A stretch of DNA of 15,285 bases, from assembly GCA_964412405.1 (NCBI GenBank), contig CAYPOB010000020.1, positions 1 to 15,285 on the forward strand, given 5' to 3'. Below are positions 1 to 6,336 of the stretch, piece by piece. The notes below the pieces were generated by a model, which saw only the letters and a list, made by a program, of their open reading frames with translations, was not told the origin of the DNA and did no database searches. The position numbers were made by a program, and so were the translations under genes. Positions within the stretch are counted from its first letter, which is position 1. The number at the start of each line of letters is the position of its first letter. The stretch comes from JAJOKI01 sp964412405. GTDB lineage: Archaea > Halobacteriota > UBA148 > JAJOKI01.

Positions 1-1
1 A

Positions 2-70
2 GAAAGTGGCTTTGCCACTTTCGCCCGTAGGGACTCCAACACTCCGCCTAAATCTTCGATTTAGTCGGTC
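2..70 (+). repeat. Hairpin repeat element, copy A (diverged)
   Basis: Two hairpins lie side by side. The first pairs GAAAGTGGC (2-10) with GCCACTTTC (14-22) around a TTT loop. The second pairs CTAAATC (48-54) with GATTTAG (58-64) around TTC, and is extended by CCG/CGG outside one mismatch. The stretch between them, GTAGGGACTCCAACACTCCG, resembles the GTAGGAGTTACAACTCCG block of the copy at 10289-10329. Compensatory changes (CTAAATC/GATTTAG here, CCAGATC/GATCTGG there) suggest that the stem is what is conserved. It belongs to the same family as the elements at 10289, 13536 and 14518. The element may begin left of the window. Confidence 0.6.
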
Positions 71-172
71 CTGATTCAAAACTTGGGGATGTTATAAGAA
101 TATAAATTAGATGTGCCCTGACGCACTAACTCCGAGAGATCATCCGCTGGAATAATCCGCAGTCCTCCTCAG

Positions 173-341
173 TTACCCTCGTGCCAGGGCCTGTTCCACA
201 TTGGGGTTGGCTATACGGTCATAGATAGGCTTTGCCAGTAACTCCCGCAAGGACCTATACAATGCGGATTTGTCGCCCCCATTTTGCACCGATGGTCACC
301 GTATCCAATGGAATCCTCACATCAGTCCTCGTAGAGGGCAT
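173..341 (-). pseudogene. Frameshifted short coding remnant, unidentified
   Basis: An ATG at 341 opens MPSTRTDVRIPLDTVTIGAK, which reaches a stop after 28 codons. A one-base frame change near 280 continues into a second protein-like stretch (KSALYRSLRELLAKPIYDRI and onward), ending at TAA 173-175. The two halves join smoothly if the shift is ignored, so this looks like one small protein of about 55 residues broken by a single frameshift. A TATA-like TTTATATAAAC sits about 20 bases upstream of the ATG. I do not recognise the family. An assembly error or chance are alternatives. Confidence 0.35.
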
Positions 342-517
342 TATATTATTTCATGTCGTTTATATAAAGATATTGTCGATTACACCAATGAGTTCCTGTC
401 AACTGAATTACCCAGATAACAACACCCACTATAAAAATAGGGAAATGATCTCCCTTGAAGTATCATTCCATCCTCTTGATGGAGGTGGCGCGCCATACCC
501 GAACCAATGGGCATCAG

Positions 518-658
518 CTATGTCCATGTACGCGTATTGTGATGGGCGACTTCCTCCCAAGATGCGATCAATCGCCCTTTGATGGTGAGTCCATGGGGAT
601 CATTCACCGTCGGTTTTGGGGTGATATATATTTTAGCCAGATAAACTGCTTCAACTGT
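518..658 (-). pseudogene. purS: purS fragment (FGAM synthase small subunit remnant)
   Basis: Reading the minus strand from 658 gives a stretch containing YLAKIYITPKPTVNDPHGLT, followed by IKGRL and then SWEEVAHHNTRT. This follows the N-terminal pattern of PurS, the small subunit of phosphoribosylformylglycinamidine synthase in purine synthesis: an AxVYxxLKPxVxDPQG strand-turn, then a GL helix and an EEV-V-R-TG segment. The family is about 80 residues. Here the frame has no start codon (a TAG lies just upstream) and hits TAG at 518-520 before the second half, and part of the central helix is missing. An ATG with a GGAG-like site sits upstream in a different frame. I call it a decayed copy; an intact purS probably lies elsewhere in the genome. 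Confidence 0.5.
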
Positions 659-716
659 ACCCCAAACCCCATATCTCCTGCTCTATCGCTACCGCCAATC
701 TATTATAAAAGAGGCT

Positions 717-1385
717 TTAGAGTTTTTTGTGGCACAACCACCAGTCCATGCAAGTTATTTCGCCCGTTTTTGCCTTTTCCAATCTGGCAGCAGCAGTCCT
801 TTCATCGGTTGCCGGCGGGATTATGACGTGATCGCCTACCATTTCATTTTCAGGCCAACCAGCCGGGATGGCTACCATGTGCTTGCCAGAAGTCTGGAGT
901 CCTTTTATCATGCGTAGTATTTCATCCATATTGCGGCCAAGTTCTTGCGGGTAGTAAATCATGGCTCTTATTATTCCTGCAGGGTCAACAATAAACACGG
1001 CTCTTACTGTATGCGCTCCTTTAGCAGGGTGAATAAGGCCGAGCATGGAGGCTATTTTCCCCGTGTCATCTGCGATTATGGGGAACGTTATCTTGATGGG
1101 CTTGCCATCTACCTGTACGTTTTCATTTATCCATTGTACCCATTTTATATGGCTGAAAACTTGGTCGATGCTTAGTCCTATAAGCTCTGCGTTCAATTCT
1201 TTAAATTTGTCAGACCTGAGTTGAAAAGCAACAAATTCAGTGGTGCACACAGGGGTAAAGTCTGCAGGATGGCTGAAAAACACCATCCATTTGCCTTTGA
1301 AGTTCTCAGGCAGTTTCATCATGCCGTGGGTAGTCTGTACTTCCATTTCCGGGAATTTTTCGCCTATCAGCGGGATACTTTCCAT
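717..1385 (-). CDS. Peroxiredoxin, Prx6-type (thioredoxin peroxidase)
   Basis: A 222-residue cytosolic peroxidase that reduces hydrogen peroxide and alkyl hydroperoxides. The peroxidatic cysteine is C47 in the motif HPADFTPVCTTE, with T44 and R128 (in HTVRAVF) as the usual active-site partners. The C-terminal arm carries C212 and C218 in CMDWWLC. The spacing of these two cysteines matches that in long archaeal Prx6-type enzymes such as the Aeropyrum thioredoxin peroxidase, where the second of them acts as the resolving residue. The length is normal for that group. The start is fixed by a strong AAAGGAGGAATA site just before the ATG and a TATA box further upstream. The gene is monocistronic as far as can be seen, and ends against the decayed region to its left. 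Confidence 0.95.
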   Translation of the reverse strand: MESIPLIGEKFPEMEVQTTHGMMKLPENFKGKWMVFFSHPADFTPVCTTEFVAFQLRSDKFKELNAELIGLSIDQVFSHIKWVQWINENVQVDGKPIKITFPIIADDTGKIASMLGLIHPAKGAHTVRAVFIVDPAGIIRAMIYYPQELGRNMDEILRMIKGLQTSGKHMVAIPAGWPENEMVGDHVIIPPATDERTAAARLEKAKTGEITCMDWWLCHKKL

Positions 1386-1394
1386 TATTTTATT

Positions 1395-1437
1395 CCTCCT
1401 TTTAATTTAATAGTCAATTTTAAAGTATTTATAGTTT
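1395..1437 (-). promoter_or_regulatory. Peroxiredoxin promoter and ribosome binding site
   Basis: On the minus strand AAACTATAAATAC (1425-1437) is a good archaeal BRE/TATA element. The AGGAGG at 1395-1400 lies nine bases before the ATG, so transcription should begin near 1405-1410 with a short leader. No clear operator palindrome is seen between them. Confidence 0.65.
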
Positions 1438-1542
1438 ATGAGTTTTGATTCTGTCTTGGGTTTGAGGAAGTATCAAGTGAGCAATGGAAGTACATAATGC
1501 CCTTATTACCGCCACGAGCTAGGACGGAAAGGCTAGGGGCAG

Positions 1543-1659
1543 ATGACCGAAGGAGGGCATGTGGAAAAGATTAATAGAGGGGCTCCCCCGTTCAAAGAAG
1601 TGGTCAAGGATAAATACAAAGTGTACCATTGCTTTTCACCTTTTTTACAATATCGATAA
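1543..1659 (+). CDS. Possible 38-residue protein, unidentified
   Basis: The frame reads MTEGGHVEKINRGAPPFKEV and continues to a stop at 1657-1659; a GTG at 1561 preceded by GGAGGG is the alternative start. The amino-acid composition is protein-like rather than random, with charged and hydrophobic residues alternating, and it lies between the peroxiredoxin promoter and the end of pyrC, converging on pyrC. It could be a real small protein, the remnant of a longer one, or chance. The rest of the gap from 1441 to 1717 shows nothing I can name. Confidence 0.25.
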   Translation: MTEGGHVEKINRGAPPFKEVVKDKYKVYHCFSPFLQYR

Positions 1660-1717
1660 CCCATTCTCCTCGAGATATGTACTATTTTCATTTATGTCAT
1701 CCTTCGTAGAGAAACCA

Positions 1718-3013
1718 TTATTCACGAAATCCATGTCCCCTTATGAAACGCCCACTCCCTTTTTCACCGACGATTTCTCGGTCAAACACAACTTCGCCCC
1801 TGACCATCGTCATCTTTGGGAAAATCGCGCTCATTCCCTCAAAAGGAGTCCAACCAGCCTTGCTGTGCATATCTCCGACTTTGATGGGCATCACATTCTT
1901 GAAATCGACGAATGCCAAATCTGCATCATTTCCAACCTTGATATCGCCTTTCCTGTTCAATCCGAAAATCCTCGCTGGATTGATAGCCATGAGCTCTATC
2001 AAGCGCTGAAGCGATATGCGCCCTGCTTTTACGGCAGACAGCATCAATGGTAATGAAGTTTCGACGCCAGGAACGCCAGCAGGGGCACCCCATATATCCT
2101 GTTCTTTTTCTCCCATGGTGTGGGGCGCGTGATCAGAGGCGATCATGTCGATGCGGTTCAGCGCCGCCCAGAGTGCTTGCCCATCCTCCTCGCTCCTCAA
2201 CGGCGGATTCATCTTGCCGAACGTACCCAACTTATCCCAGTCTTTTTCGGTGAGGAATAGATGATGTGGCGTGACCTCACATGTCACATTTTTCCTAAGG
2301 AGGCACAAACCCTCCCTGATGCTGATGTGACATATATGTAACTTGGTGCCTGCAACATTGGCGAATTGGACCGCTCTTGCGATGGCACTATCTTCAGATT
2401 CATTCGGTCTGGACGATGAGTGGGCGCTGGGATTGGTTTTATCCTTCAACTTCTCGGTGCATCTCTTTATGATGCGCTCGTCTTCTGCATGTACGCAGGC
2501 GATGGCGTTCAATTGTGCAATGGTCCGAAATACGATGGATACCATATCATCATCGATGTTCAGCCCACCAAATGAATCGGCCAGGTAGATTTCGCCGAAG
2601 GCGGTTGCGCCAGCCCTCCACAATTTTTCGAGTTCTGCGCCTTTGACCACACCGGCATTGATGCCGAAATCCACGATCGATTTCCTTGAAGCCCTCAGCT
2701 TGGCTTCGAATGATTTTAGAGTTGTGGTAGGCGGAATCGTGTTCGGGTGGTCTATGACGGTGGTCACGCCGCCAGCTGCAGCAGCACAGGAGCCTGAATA
2801 CCAGTCCTCCTTGTGCGTCATACCGGGGTCGCGGAAGTGCACGTGCACATCTATCGCTCCTGGCAAAACCAGCAAACCATGCGCATCGAGTATATCGTCT
2901 GCACGAATATCCTTTGCAATCTTGAATATCCTGCCATCTGTTATCGATAACTCGGCTTCCAGCACCTCTCCATCGAGAAATAATTTCGCATTTTTGATCA
3001 CAAGATCGGGCAT
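1718..3013 (-). CDS. pyrC: Dihydroorotase
   Basis: The 431-residue enzyme catalyses reversible cyclisation of carbamoyl aspartate to dihydroorotate, the third step of pyrimidine synthesis, in the cytosol. It is an amidohydrolase TIM barrel. Visible metal and substrate motifs are HVHFRDPG with H57 and H59 plus R61, HAED with H175, CHIS with H229, TPHH at 248-251, and SDHAPH with D294. N90, in DHPN, is a likely substrate contact. The length is typical of the monofunctional class I enzyme. At the place where hydantoinase-like relatives have the carboxylated lysine, I read GATAFGEIYLADS without a lysine. An AGAGGT site lies just before the ATG. The gene follows the LURP-one gene in the same direction after 76 bases with its own TATA box. 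Confidence 0.95.
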   Translation of the reverse strand: MPDLVIKNAKLFLDGEVLEAELSITDGRIFKIAKDIRADDILDAHGLLVLPGAIDVHVHFRDPGMTHKEDWYSGSCAAAAGGVTTVIDHPNTIPPTTTLKSFEAKLRASRKSIVDFGINAGVVKGAELEKLWRAGATAFGEIYLADSFGGLNIDDDMVSIVFRTIAQLNAIACVHAEDERIIKRCTEKLKDKTNPSAHSSSRPNESEDSAIARAVQFANVAGTKLHICHISIREGLCLLRKNVTCEVTPHHLFLTEKDWDKLGTFGKMNPPLRSEEDGQALWAALNRIDMIASDHAPHTMGEKEQDIWGAPAGVPGVETSLPLMLSAVKAGRISLQRLIELMAINPARIFGLNRKGDIKVGNDADLAFVDFKNVMPIKVGDMHSKAGWTPFEGMSAIFPKMTMVRGEVVFDREIVGEKGSGRFIRGHGFRE

Positions 3014-3035
3014 TATACCTCTTTGTGGTGTTTCG

Positions 3036-3046
3036 ATTTATTTTTT
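3036..3046 (-). promoter_or_regulatory. TATA box for pyrC
   Basis: The minus strand reads AAAAAATAAAT about 25-30 bases before the pyrC start, within the 76-base gap after the LURP-one gene. This fits a short leader and separate expression, although read-through from upstream is also possible. Confidence 0.45.
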
Positions 3047-3089
3047 GTCGTTTTATCGATTCGAAATTTCTTCAAAAATGACGCTATTG

Positions 3090-3692
3090 TTATCTCCCCT
3101 CAATAGCGGATAGTAAAATTCCAGATGATATCAAAAGCCTTCGATCAATTGAAGGCAATAGTTCTACTATTGTCATGCTGTACTTGAGTACAAGGGGATT
3201 GAAATGTCGCCTGATTTCGGCAATTTTTCTGCCATCTGCCGAGATGATAATATACGTTTGTGGGATTAAATTAACGAAGAGTAGGTCAACCAACCTGCTC
3301 AAAAGGGCTCTTGCTGTGCTCCGTTCAGTTAACTTCCCAATCTCCTGACCATCACTGGAAAGAAATGTCCATTCATCCTTGATAATGGATTTGACGGCCT
3401 TTCGTCTTATGGCTCCTACAGTCTCGCCTGTGATCGCATCTTGCACATTATACGTTGCACCAATATCAAGGATCTGGGGAGTCTTAATCACCAAAAGTTC
3501 TTCTTTCTGGCTTTCGTCTGAGTAGATGCGAAAATCCTCCCTCAATTTAAATGCCTTCTGCTTTGAGTATAAAACAAGATTTCCCCCACCATCATACACA
3601 TGAAAAGCTCCTCCAAATAGCTTTAACACCTTCCTACGAAATAGATAGCGATTATGTTGGAATCCAGGATGAAGTTCTTTTGATATTGCCAT
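3090..3692 (-). CDS. LURP-one-related (Tubby-like/scramblase-like) protein
   Basis: A 200-residue protein of the LURP-one-related family, which shares the Tubby C-terminal beta-barrel fold with phospholipid scramblases. The N-terminal part has RYLFRRKVLKLFGGAFHVYD, then LVLYSKQKAFKLREDFRIYSD. The middle has a DIGATYNVQDAITGETVGAI segment, then KSIIKDEWTFLS and GQEIGKLTERS. These repeated strand-turn units are the usual pattern of the archaeal and bacterial members. The hydrophobic stretch near LVDLLFVNLIPQTYIII corresponds to the central helix. No signal peptide is evident. The biochemical role of prokaryotic members is not established. An AAGGAGGTG site sits close before the ATG, which supports the start. 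Confidence 0.8.
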   Translation of the reverse strand: MAISKELHPGFQHNRYLFRRKVLKLFGGAFHVYDGGGNLVLYSKQKAFKLREDFRIYSDESQKEELLVIKTPQILDIGATYNVQDAITGETVGAIRRKAVKSIIKDEWTFLSSDGQEIGKLTERSTARALLSRLVDLLFVNLIPQTYIIISADGRKIAEIRRHFNPLVLKYSMTIVELLPSIDRRLLISSGILLSAIEGR

Positions 3693-3738
3693 TTCGCACC
3701 TCCTTTCAATTTTGCTCTAAGACAGGGTATAATAACTT

Positions 3739-3757
3739 CGATAATATATTTCTATCG
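3739..3757 (-). promoter_or_regulatory. Palindromic TATA region before the LURP-one gene
   Basis: AATATATTAT on the minus strand lies about 50 bases before the LURP-one start and is bracketed by an inverted repeat, CGATA (3739-3743) and TATCG (3753-3757). It is a plausible promoter with an overlapping protein-binding site. The rest of the 121-base gap to the fusion regulator is A+T-rich and unremarkable. Confidence 0.4.
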
Positions 3758-3813
3758 TCTTTGAATTTTTACGTCATTACAAAGGAGTGTTTTAGAGGGC
3801 GTTCATAATGAAT

Positions 3814-4839
3814 TTATGTCCACCCTTTCGGCTCTTTGACGCTCATGTTGATCACCATCTCGGATATGTCCACCCCATACTCCGCCATCCTTTTCAAGCT
3901 CTCTAAAGCGGATCGCAGGTGTACTTGATTTGCGGTGTTGTGATGATCCCTCAATACTCTCTCGCTCACAGCTGTCACCAGCTCCACGGCCTCTTGGGAT
4001 TCTGCTATCGCTTTGTTCGCGGCTTTTATGTCCCGTTTGAATAGACATGCAAGCACGTTGTCGAATGAATTCCATACGAACTCTCCCGCCTCAGATATTT
4101 CTGCACTTAACTTCGGGTCAAGGTTCTTCATTTGAGTTGCGTCTTTCGCAATTTTTTCGGCGTGGTCAGCTATCCGTTCCATGCTCTTCGCGATGAGCCT
4201 GTAGCCCATACATTCTCTTTGATGCTCGATGCCCATTTTTTTAGCCACGTTATAATCTCCGATCGCTGCCTTGAGCTGCCTCACAATCAGCAGATAAAAT
4301 CTATCCACCTCATTATCTCGCTGTATGACGTCCTGTGCAAGTGCTACGTCCCCGTCCTGCAGAGCCATTATGGAATCTTTTTGCATCGATTTGAGAATCC
4401 TCGCCATTCGCTGAAATGTCTTTTCAAGCGACAACTCCTCATAGTTTAACAGGCTTTGTAGGGTTAGCTCATCTCCAGATTCATCGACCACTTCGAGTCC
4501 TATCAGTCCCTGTCTGACCGAGTCTTTTATCCATTTCTTATCTTGCGTGCTAAATCCTTCCTGGGAGCTCAGTTTTATTATGTCATAGCCGACAAGATAG
4601 TGTGCTATTAGCAATCTGAAAATGTCCTCTGGCTTTTCATCGGGAAACAGTTTTATAACTGTACTGGATGCCTCTTGCTTTTTTGTCCCTGTGGTGATGA
4701 GAATTGAGTTATTCGCTCCACGTATAAGCGTTACTTCGTCTCCCTGGCTTATCCCCACTCTTCTTGCCCAATCTATCGGCAGAGACACTATCAGTGTCGA
4801 CCCGCCCGTCATCTGGACCTTTCGTCTTTCTTCTTCCAA
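3814..4839 (-). CDS. Phosphate regulator, AbrB-PhoU fusion
   Basis: The 341-residue protein joins an AbrB/SpoVT-type swapped-hairpin DNA-binding domain (about 5-52; RRKVQMTGGSTLIVSLPIDW, then GDEVTLI) to two PhoU helical repeats (about 130-235 and 245-335). PhoU signature residues are visible as RDNEVDRF (174-181), ERIADHAEKIAKDA (221-234) and ESLKRMAEYGVDI (313-325). Such fusions are known in archaea and are annotated as phosphate uptake regulators; here it faces the pst genes divergently, so it is probably their transcriptional regulator and may read the transporter state. I chose the TTG at 4839 because AGGTGGG lies about ten bases before it and because an ATG nine codons downstream would remove the first strand of the AbrB domain. 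Confidence 0.88.
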   Translation of the reverse strand: MEEERRKVQMTGGSTLIVSLPIDWARRVGISQGDEVTLIRGANNSILITTGTKKQEASSTVIKLFPDEKPEDIFRLLIAHYLVGYDIIKLSSQEGFSTQDKKWIKDSVRQGLIGLEVVDESGDELTLQSLLNYEELSLEKTFQRMARILKSMQKDSIMALQDGDVALAQDVIQRDNEVDRFYLLIVRQLKAAIGDYNVAKKMGIEHQRECMGYRLIAKSMERIADHAEKIAKDATQMKNLDPKLSAEISEAGEFVWNSFDNVLACLFKRDIKAANKAIAESQEAVELVTAVSERVLRDHHNTANQVHLRSALESLKRMAEYGVDISEMVINMSVKEPKGWT

Positions 4840-4860
4840 TTCTTTTTCCCACCTATATAT

Positions 4861-4936
4861 ACTATTGAGTAGATATATCTATATTGGGATAAGGTATATA
4901 TATAACTATCGATCGTATGCCCGTATGTGAAGGAGG
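4861..4936. promoter_or_regulatory. Divergent promoter region, fusion regulator / pst side
   Basis: Two A+T-rich TATA candidates point outward: TATAGATATATC (minus strand, 4871-4882) for the AbrB-PhoU gene, and GGTATATATATAAC (plus strand, 4893-4906) for the small zinc-ribbon gene, followed by AGGAGG at 4931-4936. The strong alternation of TATA and palindromic ATATAT steps means that a shared operator could be hidden here. Confidence 0.55.
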
Positions 4937-4945
4937 CGAGTAAAT

Positions 4946-5164
4946 ATGGATGTAAGTAGTATCGAACGCCGAATATGTGGCGCAAAACATATGACCACAA
5001 TTCCAGATGGTTTAGATGATGGCATAGGCAAGACGACGAGAGATGCTGGAGCGGGTAGGCACTGTGTCATGGTATACCTTTGTGAATGCAGCGGACTGAT
5101 AGACAGCAGTGACGAATTCTGCTCTTCTTGTGGGCGCCAGCTGGAATGGCATGAAATAAGGTGA
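4946..5164 (+). CDS. Small zinc-ribbon-like protein (72 aa), unknown role
   Basis: The ATG lies nine bases after AGGAGG (4931-4936) and a TATA element, which makes this small gene credible despite its size. Residues 46-62 read CECSGLIDSSDEFCSSC, a Cys-x-Cys and Cys-x2-Cys pair (C46, C48, C59, C62) spaced like a zinc ribbon. C11 and C40 are extra cysteines in a less structured first half. There is no membrane segment or signal peptide. It sits between the AbrB-PhoU regulator and pstS and runs toward pstS, with about 160 bases before the pstS start, so a link to phosphate control is possible but only inferred. I know of no named family for it. Confidence 0.65.
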   Translation: MDVSSIERRICGAKHMTTIPDGLDDGIGKTTRDAGAGRHCVMVYLCECSGLIDSSDEFCSSCGRQLEWHEIR

Positions 5165-5207
5165 TCTTTGAGGTGTTTCCATGATAATTGCATACGTGTC
5201 AGTAGAC

Positions 5208-5239
5208 CTATATATTCTATATTGTTCTATATATTCTAT
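5208..5239 (+). promoter_or_regulatory. 13-bp direct repeat upstream of pstS (candidate operator)
   Basis: CTATATATTCTAT occurs perfectly twice, at 5208-5220 and 5227-5239, 19 bp apart start to start. This is close to two helical turns, so two protein units could bind the same face of the DNA. It lies just upstream of the likely pstS TATA box. The obvious candidate binder is the divergently encoded AbrB-PhoU protein, by inference only. Confidence 0.5.
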
Positions 5240-5248
5240 TTGGAAAAT

Positions 5249-5258
5249 TATTATATAG
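5249..5258 (+). promoter_or_regulatory. TATA box for pstS
   Basis: ATTATTATATAGTGG covers this site (core TTATTATATA), about 70-75 bases before the pstS ATG, predicting a start of transcription near 5280 and a leader of about 45 bases. Confidence 0.45.
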
Positions 5259-5286
5259 TGGCAGTGTAAACCAATACATAACAGTT

Positions 5287-5337
5287 AAAATGTGATAAAC
5301 ACGAATAAAAAAAAATGTGATAAACATGAATAAAAAA
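5287..5337 (+). repeat. 25-bp tandem duplication of the pstS ribosome binding site and start
   Basis: The block 5287-5312 is repeated at 5312-5337 with a single difference: ACG in the first copy where the second has the ATG start at 5326. Each copy includes GTGATAAAC, and GTGAT is complementary to the conserved 3' end of 16S rRNA. The first copy thus has a second Shine-Dalgarno-like site with a lost start codon. Confidence 0.85.
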
Positions 5338-6132
5338 ATGATGACGTTAGGACTAACCGTTATATTGTTAACATCCCTCATTACGGGATGTGTTGAAAGG
5401 CCAGAAGAGACATTGGTAATATCCGGCTCAACTTCAGTTGCCCCGGTATCCGAATTATTGGGTGAGAGGTTCATGGAGCTATATCCCCGTGTGCGAGTTG
5501 ATGTACATTCCATAGGTTCAACTGCTGGAATTGTGGGGGCTTATGAGGGCATCAACGATATAGGGATGTCATCCAGATATTTGAGGGGCGATGAATTGGG
5601 ATTCGGTTTGGATACGACCGTGATAGCCCGCGATGCCATTGTGGCGATAGTCCATCCCGACAACCCGGTAGATGAGTTGACCACCGAACAACTTCGAATG
5701 ATATACGCTGGCGAAATCACCAACTGGATGGAAGTTGGCGGCCCAGATGCACCAATTACGGCCATAACCAGAGAGGAAGGTTCAGGAACGCGGGGAGCTT
5801 TTGAAGATATGGTGATGGATGATGATCCGATATATGCCGGCATCATTACTCTAATTGGAGCAGGTGGAGTAAGGGCAGGAGTGGTGGGTAATCCAGATGC
5901 CATCGCGTACATCTCCTTGTGGGGGGTGGATGAAACGGTGAGAGCAATTAAGATAGATGGAGTGATGCCAACGGTTGATACGGTCTTGGCAGGAGATTTT
6001 GAGATTGCCCGACCATACCTGTTGGTGACCCTGGGTGAACCAGACGAGCTTGAACGGAAGTTCCTCGACTTTGTGTTGAGTGAAGAAGGTCAGGAGATTG
6101 TAAAGGGTATAGGGCTTGTGCCGATAAGGTAA
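5326..6132 (+). CDS. pstS: Phosphate ABC transporter, phosphate-binding lipoprotein PstS
   Basis: The 268-residue extracellular solute-binding protein captures phosphate and delivers it to the PstCA channel. It begins with a short lysine stretch, a hydrophobic segment and the lipobox LITGC with C22 as the lipidated residue, so it is anchored in the membrane by a lipid. The phosphate-binding loops are SGSTSVAP (33-40), IGSTAG (63-68), SSR (82-84) and the signature REEGSGTRGAFE (149-160). The length is typical of the short PstS group. I chose ATG 5326 because GTGAT lies a few bases before it; GTG 5317 and ATG 5338 are in frame as alternatives. It heads the pst operon. Confidence 0.95.
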   Translation: MNKKMMTLGLTVILLTSLITGCVERPEETLVISGSTSVAPVSELLGERFMELYPRVRVDVHSIGSTAGIVGAYEGINDIGMSSRYLRGDELGFGLDTTVIARDAIVAIVHPDNPVDELTTEQLRMIYAGEITNWMEVGGPDAPITAITREEGSGTRGAFEDMVMDDDPIYAGIITLIGAGGVRAGVVGNPDAIAYISLWGVDETVRAIKIDGVMPTVDTVLAGDFEIARPYLLVTLGEPDELERKFLDFVLSEEGQEIVKGIGLVPIR

Positions 6133-6146
6133 AAAGTAATAGAGAG

Positions 6147-6195
6147 GGGGGTTCTGGATAAAAATGTTGTATTGGGATTGCAACATGCCCCTTTT
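6147..6195 (+). terminator. Possible partial terminator or processing hairpin after pstS
   Basis: ATGTTG (6164-6169) pairs with CAACAT (6181-6186), an outer GGGG (within 6147-6151) can pair with CCCC (6188-6191), and a TTTT follows at 6192-6195. Placed between pstS and pstC, it could lower transcription of the membrane and ATPase genes relative to the binding protein, as is common in such operons. The stem is modest, with a long loop. Confidence 0.35.
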
Positions 6196-6288
6196 CCCTT
6201 CCTGGAATATCACACATGAGGCTATTGGCGCCGATGCCCACAGATCTAATTATCTTTAATGTTTTTTGAGGTGAATGAGGAGTTATTT

Positions 6289-6312
6289 ATGAGATTAAAG
6301 ATAGAAGGATAA
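6289..6312 (+). other. Seven-codon leader ORF before pstC (possible)
   Basis: ATG at 6289 encodes MRLKIEG and then stops. It is preceded by two Shine-Dalgarno-like runs, GAGGTGA and GAGGAG, the second nine bases from the ATG. The pstC start lies 24 bases further on, behind a weaker AAGGAAC site. It might aid translational coupling, or the strong site may be coincidental. Confidence 0.3.
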
Positions 6313-6336
6313 ATAAAATAAACAAGGAACTGTTTT

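Larger units (their letters stand above)
71..716. other. Gene-poor stretch with decayed coding fragments
   Basis: No intact gene with a credible start and ribosome binding site is visible here. The open frames on the plus strand (for example 232-582) read as low-complexity antisense to minus-strand fragments. On the minus strand, short protein-like stretches sit in different frames broken by stops: a PurS-like piece (518-658), a 32-codon frame starting MDIADAHWFGYGAPPPSRGW (429-527) that overlaps it, and a frameshifted piece (173-341). The best reading is eroded genes next to the peroxiredoxin gene. A sequencing-error explanation cannot be excluded. Confidence 0.55.

Noticed and set aside
232..826. 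Overlapping open frames of 116 and 123 codons on the plus strand
   Set aside because: They are antisense to PurS-like and other minus-strand fragments, have no convincing ribosome binding site, and run into the peroxiredoxin gene.
1559..2053. 164-codon plus-strand frame starting at a good GGAGG site
   Set aside because: Most of it is antisense to the end of pyrC, whose catalytic motifs are certain; composition is not protein-like.
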